Shown piece by piece: positions 6,686-11,956 of a stretch of 11,956 bases of DNA. The stretch's first letter is position 1; every line of letters starts with the position of its first letter. Under the pieces are notes generated by a model. The model did not search any database and was not told the DNA's origin. It was given only the letters and a program-made list of their open reading frames with translations. Source of the DNA: an uncultured Clostridia bacterium (GTDB taxonomy: Bacteria > Bacillota > Clostridia > Christensenellales > UBA1242); NCBI GenBank assembly GCA_944363385.1, contig CALVUB010000020.1:1-11956 (forward strand), in the 5' to 3' direction. Position numbers and translations under genes: made by a program.

Positions 6686-6997
6686 TTACATTTGATAACT
6701 TCTGTTTGACAAATTTTTGATGTTTTTTCTGTGATCTTTTTCATTTGAAAAATGGTTTGGCAAATCTACATAAAAGCCATTTCTTTCATCTCCAGCCAAA
6801 AGTCCACAATCGTAGAATTCATCCAAAACATAATTTACAACTTGTTCAATTTCGCTCTTTGGCAAAAAGATTTTTCTTTTCTCGCAAAGAGAGGCAGTCA
6901 ATTGACAGAGTTTTTCCACATCAATTTTTTCATGATAATCTATCAAGATGTTGTTTACAAGTTTTCTTGTTTTTTTGACTTCGTCTTCTATCCTCAT
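6686..6997 (-). CDS. Small cytoplasmic protein of unknown function
   Basis: 103 aa, no signal peptide or membrane segment. Start at 6997 is chosen because a perfect AAGGAGG (complement of 7004-7010) lies 6 nt upstream; an ATG nine codons earlier is in the promoter -10 region. The first 65 residues look helical with alternating charged and hydrophobic positions. LLAGDERNGFYVDLP (67-81) could be a beta hairpin, so a small helix-plus-wing fold is possible, though no family is recognised. The last 20 residues are basic. Cysteines are at 31, 38 and 64. It is divergent from pflB and upstream of the 191-aa gene. Confidence 0.75.
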   Translation of the reverse strand: MRIEDEVKKTRKLVNNILIDYHEKIDVEKLCQLTASLCEKRKIFLPKSEIEQVVNYVLDEFYDCGLLAGDERNGFYVDLPNHFSNEKDHRKNIKNLSNRSYQM

Positions 6998-7014
6998 TTG
7001 AGTCCTCCTTAAAT

Positions 7015-7043
7015 ATGATAACATGACATATAAGAAAAAGCAA
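7015..7043 (-). promoter_or_regulatory. Candidate promoter of the 103-aa gene
   Basis: On the minus strand TTGCTT (7038-7043), a 17-nt spacer and TATCAT (7015-7020). The -10 is a 5/6 match, the -35 only 3/6. Transcription would start at the edge of the RBS (7004-7010). Confidence 0.45.
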
Positions 7044-7117
7044 TAGTTTTTTTAATTTGACAATCACAAAACAACAAAAAACAGGTTAAAATTTTTGAAC
7101 AAGAGAGGGTTATTTAA

Positions 7118-7147
7118 TTGACTTAGCAAAGCTTAAAGGAGTATAAT
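7118..7147 (+). promoter_or_regulatory. Promoter of the pfl operon
   Basis: TTGACT (7118-7123), an 18-nt spacer and a perfect TATAAT (7142-7147). Transcription would begin near 7154, a few bases before the RBS GGAGGAG (7160-7166). I see no obvious palindromic operator of Rex or FNR type around it. The remaining divergent intergenic DNA (7044-7117) is A/T-rich and shows nothing else I can name. Confidence 0.8.
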
Positions 7148-7168
7148 CTTTGTATAGGCGGAGGAGTT

Positions 7169-9436
7169 ATGAAAACAAAAGAAACAGACAAAAAATTGGA
7201 CGCATGGCGCTCATTTAAAGGTGAAGAATGGAAAAACAGTATTGATGTATCTTCTTTTATTGATAACAATTATAAAGAGTATAAGGGCGATGACTCTTTT
7301 CTTTCACCAAAAAGCAAAAAAACTGAAAAAGTTTGGGCAAAGTGTGAAAAACTTTTACTTAAAGAACTAAAAAAAGGTATGCTTGATGTTGATACCTCTC
7401 GCATATCTGGGATTGATAGCTATCCTGCAGGATATATAGACAAAAAAAATGAGGTGGTTGTCGGTCTTCAAACAGACGCTCCACTTAAAAGGATTGTCAA
7501 TCCTTTTGGTGGCCTTAGAATGGTTGACCAGTCGCTTAAGGCATACAACCGCACCTTTGATAAAAACCTACATGAGATTTTTGCAAGCGGAATAAGAAAA
7601 ACGCACAATGACGGCGTTTTTGATGCTTACACACCAGCTATTAGAAGAGCAAGAAGCGCAGGGCTTATCACAGGGCTTCCTGATGCTTACGGAAGGGGAA
7701 GAATTATTGGTGACTACAGACGCGTTGCGCTTTATGGAATTGACAGACTTATTGAAGAGAAGAAAAAAGACCTTATCTCTAAAGATATGGTTGAAATCAA
7801 AGATGAAGAATCTATCCGTCTTAGAGAAGAGGTCAACGAGCAAATCAAAGCTCTTGGTAAAATCAAAAACATGGCTCTTCGCTATGGTTTTGACATCTCT
7901 TTGCCTGCTACAAACGCAAAAGAGGCTTTTCAGTGGACATATTTTGCTTATCTTGCTTCAGTCAAAGAAAACAATGGCGCAGCAATGAGTTTGGGAAGAA
8001 CTTCAACATTTCTTGACATTTATCTTGAAAGAGACATGAAAGAGGGCAGATTGACTGAAGAACAGGCGCAAGAACTTGTTGACCAGTTTACTATAAAACT
8101 TAGACTTGTTAGACATCTTCGCACACCTGAATATGATGAAATCTTTGCAGGTGACCCAACTTGGGTTACTGAAAGTATTGGCGGAATGCTTGATGACAAG
8201 CATAGTTTGGTAACCAAAAATAGTTTCAGGTTTTTACATAGTCTTATCAACTTAGACCCATCACCAGAACCAAACTTGACAGTTTTATGGTCAAATCTTT
8301 TACCTTTAAATTTCAAAAAATATTGTGCCAAGATTTCAATTCTCACAGACAGCATTCAATATGAAAGCGATGATGCTATGAGACCGATTTATGGCCATGA
8401 CTATGCCATTGCTTGTTGCGTTTCTGCTATGAAAGTTGGAAAACAGATGCAGTTTTTTGGCGCAAGATGCAACCTTGCAAAATCACTTCTTTATTCAATC
8501 AATGAAGGCAAAGATGAAAAGAGTGGAAAACTTGTGGTGGAAAATATAAAACCGATGACTGACAAAGTTTTGAAATATGACAAGGTTAAAAAGGTATATT
8601 TTGAAACACTTGACAAGGTTGCAAAAATTTATGTTGATGCAATGAATATTATTCACTTTATGCATGATAAGTATGCCTATGAGGCAGGGCAGATGGCTCT
8701 TCACGACACTTATGTTGAAAGACTTATGGCTTTTGGCGTTGCAGGTCTTTCTGTTGCAACAGACTCGCTTTCGGCAATTAAATATGCAAAGGTGACTCCG
8801 ATAAGAAATAATGACGGCATAGCAGTTGACTTTAAGATTGAAGGTGACTATCCAAAATATGGCAATGATGATGACCGAGTTGACCAAATTGCTGTTGAAA
8901 TTGTTCAGCACTTTATCTCCTGCCTAAAGAAAAACAAACTTTATCGAAATGCAAAACACACACTCTCTGCTCTCACCATAACCTCAAATGTTATGTATGG
9001 CAAAAAGACGGGCAACACTCCAGACGGAAGAAAAGCAGGCTGTCCTTTTGCACCAGGAGCAAACCCAATGCACGGCAGAGACAACTCTGGTGCACTTGCT
9101 TCACTCAATTCTGTTGCAAAAATTCCATACTGCGATTGTTGTCAAGATGGCGTTTCAAACACCTTCTCAATTGTTCCAAATGCGCTGGGACATGATTTGA
9201 AGGAAAGGGTTAAAAACCTTGTAGGAATACTTGATGGCTACTTCAAGCAAGGCGCTCAGCACATAAATGTCAATGTTTTAAATCGCGAAAAGCTTATAGA
9301 CGCAATGGAGCATCCAGACAAATATCCAACGCTTACCATCAGAGTTTCTGGCTATGCGGTAAATTTCAACAAACTCTCACGCGCTCATCAAGAGGAAGTG
9401 ATTGCAAGGACTTTTCATGAAAAGATTGGAAGATAA
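7169..9436 (+). CDS. pflB: Pyruvate formate-lyase (formate C-acetyltransferase)
   Basis: 755 aa, close to the usual 750-760. This glycyl-radical enzyme converts pyruvate and CoA to acetyl-CoA and formate under anaerobic conditions, in the cytoplasm. The catalytic cysteine pair is C416-C417 in [13 protein letters not shown], and the radical glycine is G728 in [10 protein letters not shown] near the C-terminus. [18 protein letters not shown] (616-633) is the family's conserved segment, and W332/R435-type pocket regions are present. The CC pair and the RVSGYAV motif favour true PFL over glycerol or choline trimethylamine-lyase relatives. Start at 7169 follows GGAGGAG. It is the first gene of an operon with the HAD gene (overlap 20 nt) and pflA. 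Confidence 0.97.
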   Translation: MKTKETDKKLDAWRSFKGEEWKNSIDVSSFIDNNYKEYKGDDSFLSPKSKKTEKVWAKCEKLLLKELKKGMLDVDTSRISGIDSYPAGYIDKKNEVVVGLQTDAPLKRIVNPFGGLRMVDQSLKAYNRTFDKNLHEIFASGIRKTHNDGVFDAYTPAIRRARSAGLITGLPDAYGRGRIIGDYRRVALYGIDRLIEEKKKDLISKDMVEIKDEESIRLREEVNEQIKALGKIKNMALRYGFDISLPATNAKEAFQWTYFAYLASVKENNGAAMSLGRTSTFLDIYLERDMKEGRLTEEQAQELVDQFTIKLRLVRHLRTPEYDEIFAGDPTWVTESIGGMLDDKHSLVTKNSFRFLHSLINLDPSPEPNLTVLWSNLLPLNFKKYCAKISILTDSIQYESDDAMRPIYGHDYAIACCVSAMKVGKQMQFFGARCNLAKSLLYSINEGKDEKSGKLVVENIKPMTDKVLKYDKVKKVYFETLDKVAKIYVDAMNIIHFMHDKYAYEAGQMALHDTYVERLMAFGVAGLSVATDSLSAIKYAKVTPIRNNDGIAVDFKIEGDYPKYGNDDDRVDQIAVEIVQHFISCLKKNKLYRNAKHTLSALTITSNVMYGKKTGNTPDGRKAGCPFAPGANPMHGRDNSGALASLNSVAKIPYCDCCQDGVSNTFSIVPNALGHDLKERVKNLVGILDGYFKQGAQHINVNVLNREKLIDAMEHPDKYPTLTIRVSGYAVNFNKLSRAHQEEVIARTFHEKIGR

Positions 9437-10079
9437 CACTAAACTTATTGACATCTTGAAAGAAAAATATAAAGAAGGAAAAGAGGTCTTTATATTCGAT
9501 TTTGATGGCACATTAATCAACAGCGAGCCTCTTCATTTTGATGCGCATAAAGAAGTTTACAAACTTATCACAGGAAAAGAACTTGATGATGAAGACCGAA
9601 AAAATCATAAAGGAGGAACAAATCGCGAAACCTATGAAAAATTGATAAAAGACACTGGTATTGACTTTGATATTGAATGGGCAATAGAAGAAAAATCAGA
9701 AATAGTGCTTAAACTTTTGAAAAAAGAAAAGTTGTTTGATTTCTTTTCTGACATAGTCACAACATTTCCAGACGCGCAAAAAATTATCGTTTCCAACCAA
9801 GAAGAATGGGTTTTAAAAGATATTTTAAAACATTTTGACATTGCAAAGTATTTTAAAAAAATATATAGTTTATCGAAACTTTTAGTGCCAAAATCAGACT
9901 TTTATGACAGACTTTTTGAATTTACTAAAATTAGATACCAAAACGCAGTCGTTTTCGAAGATAGTCAAACCGTGATTGACAAAACAATGCAAACTGGTAT
10001 TTTTACAATTGGTGTTGACAATGGTTACAACAGCAAATTACTGAAAAAAGCCGACATAATTATAAGAGCAAAAAAATGA
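9417..10079 (+). CDS. HAD-superfamily hydrolase, beta-phosphoglucomutase-like (subfamily IA)
   Basis: 220 aa. Such enzymes use an aspartyl-phosphate intermediate to act on small phosphorylated metabolites. All four motifs are visible: motif I DFDGTL (28-33, nucleophile D28 and acid/base D30), motif II serine S126 in IVSNQ, motif III K159 in VPKSDFY and motif [10 protein letters not shown] (179-186). A helical cap occupies about 34-105, starting [10 protein letters not shown] as in PGM-like phosphatases. ATG at 9417 is preferred, with AAGGA 6 nt upstream; a TTG five codons earlier is less likely. It overlaps the end of pflB by 20 nt and pflA by 4 nt, so it is a true operon member. The N-terminal stretch before motif I (about 22 residues) is longer than usual. 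The substrate cannot be told from sequence. Confidence 0.92.
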   Translation: MKRLEDNTKLIDILKEKYKEGKEVFIFDFDGTLINSEPLHFDAHKEVYKLITGKELDDEDRKNHKGGTNRETYEKLIKDTGIDFDIEWAIEEKSEIVLKLLKKEKLFDFFSDIVTTFPDAQKIIVSNQEEWVLKDILKHFDIAKYFKKIYSLSKLLVPKSDFYDRLFEFTKIRYQNAVVFEDSQTVIDKTMQTGIFTIGVDNGYNSKLLKKADIIIRAKK

Positions 10080-10789
10080 AAGGAAAAATAAATTCAATTG
10101 AAACAATGGGACTTGTTGACGGACCAGGGATAAGGTTTGTCTGCTTTTTCCAAGGCTGTCATCTTCGTTGTAAATATTGCCACAATCCTGAAACATGGGC
10201 AGAAAATGGCACGAGAGAAGAGATAGAAGCAAAAGAACTTGTCAAAAAAATAGAGCGCTACAAAAACTATTATAACTCTGACGGCGGGGTAACCTTCTCA
10301 GGAGGTGAGCCTCTGTTGCAACCAGCTTTTTTGCTTGAATGTCTAAAACTTTGCAAAGAAAAAAAGATAAACACTGCTCTTGACACAGCAGGGGTTGGGT
10401 TTGGAGACTATGACGAAATTTTAGATTACGTCGATCTTGTTATTCTTGATGTAAAGGCGGTTGACGAGGAGGAATATCAAGAACTGACAGGAAAACCGAT
10501 TAAATATTTTCAAAACTTTTTAGACAAAGTGCAAGAAAAAGGCAATAAGTTGTGGCTTAGACAGGTTATAGTTCCAGGAATGAATGATGATGAAAAGCAT
10601 ATTAAAAAACTTAAAAATTTTGCGAAAAAGCTAAAAAATGTTGAAAAAATCGAACTTTTGCCATATAAAACCATTGGAATCGCTAAATATCGCGAACTAA
10701 ATTTGCCTTATAGACTTGAAGGTGTTGAAGATATGGACGAAACAAAGTGTAAAGAATTGCAAAAGATTTTAGACAAAACAAAAAAGTGA
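10076..10789 (+). CDS. pflA: Pyruvate formate-lyase-activating enzyme (radical SAM)
   Basis: 237 aa, near the usual length of about 245. It generates a 5'-deoxyadenosyl radical that abstracts hydrogen from the PflB glycine. The radical-SAM cluster motif CX3CX2C is C28-C32-C35, followed by HNPETW; the SAM-binding GGEP is at 76-79 and LDVKAVDEEEYQELTG (124-139) is a family segment. No extra ferredoxin-like cysteine insert is present, which fits PFL activase rather than the larger activases of other glycyl-radical enzymes. Its ATG overlaps the HAD stop codon (ATGA) and lacks a strong RBS, so translation is probably coupled. It ends the operon, convergent with the 156-aa gene, 39 bp away. Confidence 0.96.
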   Translation: MKGKINSIETMGLVDGPGIRFVCFFQGCHLRCKYCHNPETWAENGTREEIEAKELVKKIERYKNYYNSDGGVTFSGGEPLLQPAFLLECLKLCKEKKINTALDTAGVGFGDYDEILDYVDLVILDVKAVDEEEYQELTGKPIKYFQNFLDKVQEKGNKLWLRQVIVPGMNDDEKHIKKLKNFAKKLKNVEKIELLPYKTIGIAKYRELNLPYRLEGVEDMDETKCKELQKILDKTKK

Positions 10790-10828
10790 AAAAATCTGTA
10801 ATTGTTAAAGGCAAACATTTGTTACTTT

Positions 10829-11299
10829 TTAATCTTTAAAATATCCTCTTCTGATTTTTTCTTCATTTATAAGAAAAGCCACCCTTGCTTTGGTCACGCC
10901 ATATAGCGTGATTTTTTTGTTGGACATTTCCATACCATAAACAATTTGCTGGAAGTTTGCACCCGAGCTTCTATCCATAAGTTCTGTGCCAATAGCTACA
11001 GTAGCAATAGGATTTTCGCTGTTAATGCTGTCAAAACATTTTTTAATAATCTCGGCTTGGTCTTTTCCCCAACCATTTTCATCTAACGAGTGGCATACAA
11101 GAGCATGAAAGGTTTTGTCTCCAATTTTTTTTGATAGAGAAGAACCGATTTCAAAGGTCGAATTGTTAAGCTCTGGCCAAAATTTTGAAACTTTGCCAGC
11201 AAAACCATCTTCATTAAACCCATTCGCGTTGACCGCAAAAGCAATGTCATTCAATTTGGTGAGAAGAATATTTTTATCTTCTATTATTTTATCAATCAT
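10829..11299 (-). CDS. Unknown protein with faint macro-domain resemblance
   Basis: 156 aa, cytoplasmic. The order of elements recalls a macro (ADP-ribose-binding) fold: a strand followed by AFAVNANGFNEDGFAG (20-35), a strand HALVCHSLDENGWG (65-78) with a helix, then VAIGTE (101-106), SSGANFQQIVYGM (111-123) and a final strand KKITLYG (128-134). The first loop resembles the VNAAN-type loop, and the IGTE/SGANF region the phosphate loop. The match is by eye and partial, and the usual N-terminal strand is not obvious. The RBS is a modest GTGAGG just before the ATG. It lies downstream of the 90-aa gene (47-bp gap) and convergent with pflA. If the fold is wrong, this is simply an unrecognised small protein. 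Confidence 0.8.
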   Translation of the reverse strand: MIDKIIEDKNILLTKLNDIAFAVNANGFNEDGFAGKVSKFWPELNNSTFEIGSSLSKKIGDKTFHALVCHSLDENGWGKDQAEIIKKCFDSINSENPIATVAIGTELMDRSSGANFQQIVYGMEMSNKKITLYGVTKARVAFLINEEKIRRGYFKD

Positions 11300-11346
11300 A
11301 AAACCTCACAAAAAATTATTTATTCAAAAATTCAAGTTTATGTCAT

Positions 11347-11619
11347 TCAATCTAAAATATTGACAATTTTTTTCATCCGTTTTATTGGGAAAGGTGAACT
11401 TTGCTCATTTACATTTCTGTCGATGCGCAAAACCTTGCCCTTAACCTCTTTGTTTTCGCGCCCAAATAAAACAACGACAATTTGACCTTCTTTAAGCTCC
11501 TTGAAAGGAGAGATAAACCAAAAGACAAGAGACGCGCTTTCGCCTTCCAAAATTTCCACCTTTGCAAAATCATAATTTTTATTGATTTTCAATTGTCCGC
11601 CAGAAAGAGAGTGTATCAT
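11347..11619 (-). CDS. Small beta-rich protein of unknown function
   Basis: 90 aa, no signal peptide or membrane segment. RBS AAAAGGA (complement of 11625-11631) is 5 nt before the ATG. Short alternating hydrophobic strands separated by glycine turns (KVEILEGES, EGQIVVVLFG, VKGKVLRIDRNV) suggest a small beta-barrel of SH3 or OB type, and the C-terminus is basic. I recognise no family. It starts only about 14 nt after the T-tract of the tRNA terminator, with no clear promoter of its own, so it may depend on read-through. Confidence 0.75.
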   Translation of the reverse strand: MIHSLSGGQLKINKNYDFAKVEILEGESASLVFWFISPFKELKEGQIVVVLFGRENKEVKGKVLRIDRNVNEQSSPFPIKRMKKIVNILD

Positions 11620-11632
11620 ATCAATCCTTTTA

Positions 11633-11659
11633 TAAAAATAAAACCGCTTTCAAGGCGGT
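11633..11659 (-). terminator. Probable terminator of the tRNA-Met transcript
   Basis: Read on the minus strand, ACCGC and GCGGT (11659-11655 and 11647-11643) form a 5-bp GC-rich stem with a 7-nt loop, followed by TTTATTTTTAT. It lies about 220 bp downstream of the tRNA, beyond both repeat units, so those units would be part of the primary tRNA transcript. Confidence 0.55.
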
Positions 11660-11678
11660 GATATTTTTGAATTTGAAA

Positions 11679-11717
11679 TTTCAGGGAACCCGAGCGAACC
11701 GTTTACTGGTTCGATCC
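11679..11717. repeat. Palindromic repeat, copy A
   Basis: Shares its sequence with copy B at 11799: TTTCAGGGAACCCG, then CGAACCGTTT, then CTGGTTCGATCC. CGAACC (11695-11700) and GGTTCG (11708-11713) form a 6-bp hairpin with a 7-nt loop. The end, ACTGGTTCGATCC (11705-11717), equals part of the tRNA-Met T-arm but lies in the opposite orientation to the tRNA. Confidence 0.8.
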
Positions 11718-11757
11718 GATAACAAAAGAGTTAAAAGATTTGTTTAAAAATTAAATT

Positions 11758-11780
11758 TGGTAGCAGCAACTGGGACCTCA
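11758..11780 (-). pseudogene. tRNA-Met 3'-end fragment (decayed tRNA copy)
   Basis: Positions 11758-11775 repeat exactly the 3' end of the intact tRNA-Met (11880-11897), including the encoded CCA and acceptor strand. CCTCA follows, matching tRNA positions beyond a 12-nt deletion that removed the T-loop. Further into the tRNA nothing matches. It is the same strand and order as the real gene, 122 bp away, so it looks like the remnant of a tandem duplication rather than a working tRNA. Confidence 0.75.
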
Positions 11781-11806
11781 CCCTAAAAATCTATCGATTT
11801 TCAGGG
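11781..11806. repeat. Hairpin between tRNA fragment and palindromic repeat
   Basis: An 11-bp stem with one mismatch (11781-11791 with 11796-11806) and a TATC loop: CCCTAAAAATC against GATTTTCAGGG. It overlaps the start of repeat copy B. No long T-run follows on either strand, so it is not a standard terminator. Confidence 0.7.
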
Positions 11807-11839
11807 AACCCGTTCGAACCGTTTCACTGGTTCGATCCC
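11799..11839. repeat. Palindromic repeat, copy B
   Basis: Second copy of the repeat at 11679, about 120 bp away. TCGAACC (11814-11820) and GGTTCGA (11829-11835) form a 7-bp stem with an 8-nt loop, and GGGA (11804-11807) can pair with TCCC (11836-11839) across an ACCCGT-type bulge. CACTGGTTCGATCCCA (11825-11840) is an exact, inverted copy of the tRNA-Met T-arm region (11895-11910). Confidence 0.8.
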
Positions 11840-11879
11840 AACAAACTAAAACTTTAAGATATAAATAAGAAAAATTTTT

Positions 11880-11956
11880 TGGTAGCAGCAACTGGGATCG
11901 AACCAGTGACCTCAAGAGTATGAATCTTGCGCTCTAGCCACCTGAGCTATGCTGCC
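11880..11956 (-). tRNA. tRNA-Met (anticodon CAU), elongator type
   Basis: A complete 77-nt cloverleaf on the minus strand with the CCA end encoded. The acceptor is GGCAGCA with TGCTGCT (G1-U72 wobble), the D-stem GCTC/GAGC, the anticodon stem CAAGA/TCTTG with loop TTCATAC, and the T-arm ACTGG-TTCGATC-CCAGT. Anticodon is CAU. It lacks the three G-C pairs and the unpaired 1-72 of an initiator, and the TTCATAC loop fits elongator Met better than the lysidine-modified tRNA-Ile2. The 5' end coincides with the window edge, so its promoter and any neighbouring tRNAs are not visible. Confidence 0.93.

Noticed and set aside
8495..8911. Long antisense open frames within pflB, and similar frames opposite dnaN, dnaA, mnmG and rsmG
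   Set aside because: They lie fully inside genes with clear family motifs, lack convincing RBSs and look compositionally like frame shadows.
9402..9416. TTG start for the HAD gene
   Set aside because: An ATG five codons later has AAGGA at good spacing, and the extra residues add nothing recognisable.
10790..10828. Terminator between the convergent pflA and 156-aa genes
   Set aside because: Only about 4-6 scattered weak A/T pairs around AAAGGCA can form, so I cannot support a terminator although one would be expected here.
11776..11812. T-box riboswitch remnant (AGGGTG-like sequence on the minus strand)
   Set aside because: The conserved TGGNACC core and a downstream aminoacylation gene are missing.
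11679..11839. CRISPR array
   Set aside because: Only two diverged copies 120 bp apart, with A/T-rich spacing derived from a tandem duplication, and no cas genes nearby.
11758..11897. attL/attR-type direct repeat of a tRNA 3' end flanking an integrated element
   Set aside because: The 18-bp repeat encloses only about 100 bp of non-coding DNA and no integrase, so tandem duplication and decay fit better.
11880..11956. Initiator tRNA-fMet or tRNA-Ile2(CAU)
   Set aside because: The anticodon stem CAAGA/TCTTG lacks the initiator G-C pairs, and the TTCATAC loop and overall sequence resemble elongator Met.

Overview
The window looks like a chromosomal segment around the replication origin of an AT-rich bacterium, most likely a low-GC Bacillota (Firmicutes-type) anaerobe. 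The grounds are strongly A/T-biased intergenic DNA, near-consensus sigma-A promoters (TTGACA-17-TATAAT class), strong AAGGAG-type ribosome binding sites, Gram-positive-style DnaA, DnaN, RsmG and MnmG, and an oxygen-sensitive pyruvate formate-lyase with its activase. TGA is used as a stop (rsmG, the HAD gene, pflA) and Trp is TGG, so the genetic code is standard. I cannot name a genus.

Layout. Positions 1-120 hold back-to-back promoters: one for a leftward gene just outside the window, one for a small secreted lipoprotein-like gene (117-518, +) that ends at a bidirectional terminator shared with dnaN. From 6997 down to 556 everything lies on the minus strand: a 103-aa unknown, a 191-aa exported unknown, mnmG, rsmG, dnaA and dnaN. 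The 309-bp dnaA-dnaN gap carries three perfect DnaA boxes and long A/T runs, so it is the probable oriC. A divergent promoter region (6998-7168) then leads into a plus-strand operon, pflB - HAD phosphatase - pflA (7169-10789), whose genes overlap. Two small minus-strand genes follow (156 aa with a faint macro-domain look, and 90 aa unknown), then a terminator, two tandem ~120-bp units with palindromes and tRNA-derived fragments, and an intact elongator tRNA-Met(CAU) at the right edge.

How the genes fit together. MnmG (wobble-uridine tRNA modification) and RsmG (16S rRNA m7G methylation) form an overlapping gene pair. They run directly into dnaA-dnaN (replication initiator and sliding clamp) in the same direction, although dnaA and dnaN each have their own strong promoter. 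The pfl operon supplies anaerobic acetyl-CoA plus formate from pyruvate: PflB is the glycyl-radical enzyme, PflA installs the radical, and the HAD enzyme between them may be a linked metabolite phosphatase.

Most worth a second look: the tRNA-Met 3' region, where a downstream repeat is perfectly antisense to the tRNA T-arm; a hairpin before the 191-aa gene that is both terminator-like and hides the Shine-Dalgarno; an mnmG mRNA predicted to be almost leaderless; concentric inverted repeats in oriC; and the co-directional mnmG-rsmG-dnaA-dnaN order. I saw no clear defence system, CRISPR array, IS element or obviously new multi-gene system.
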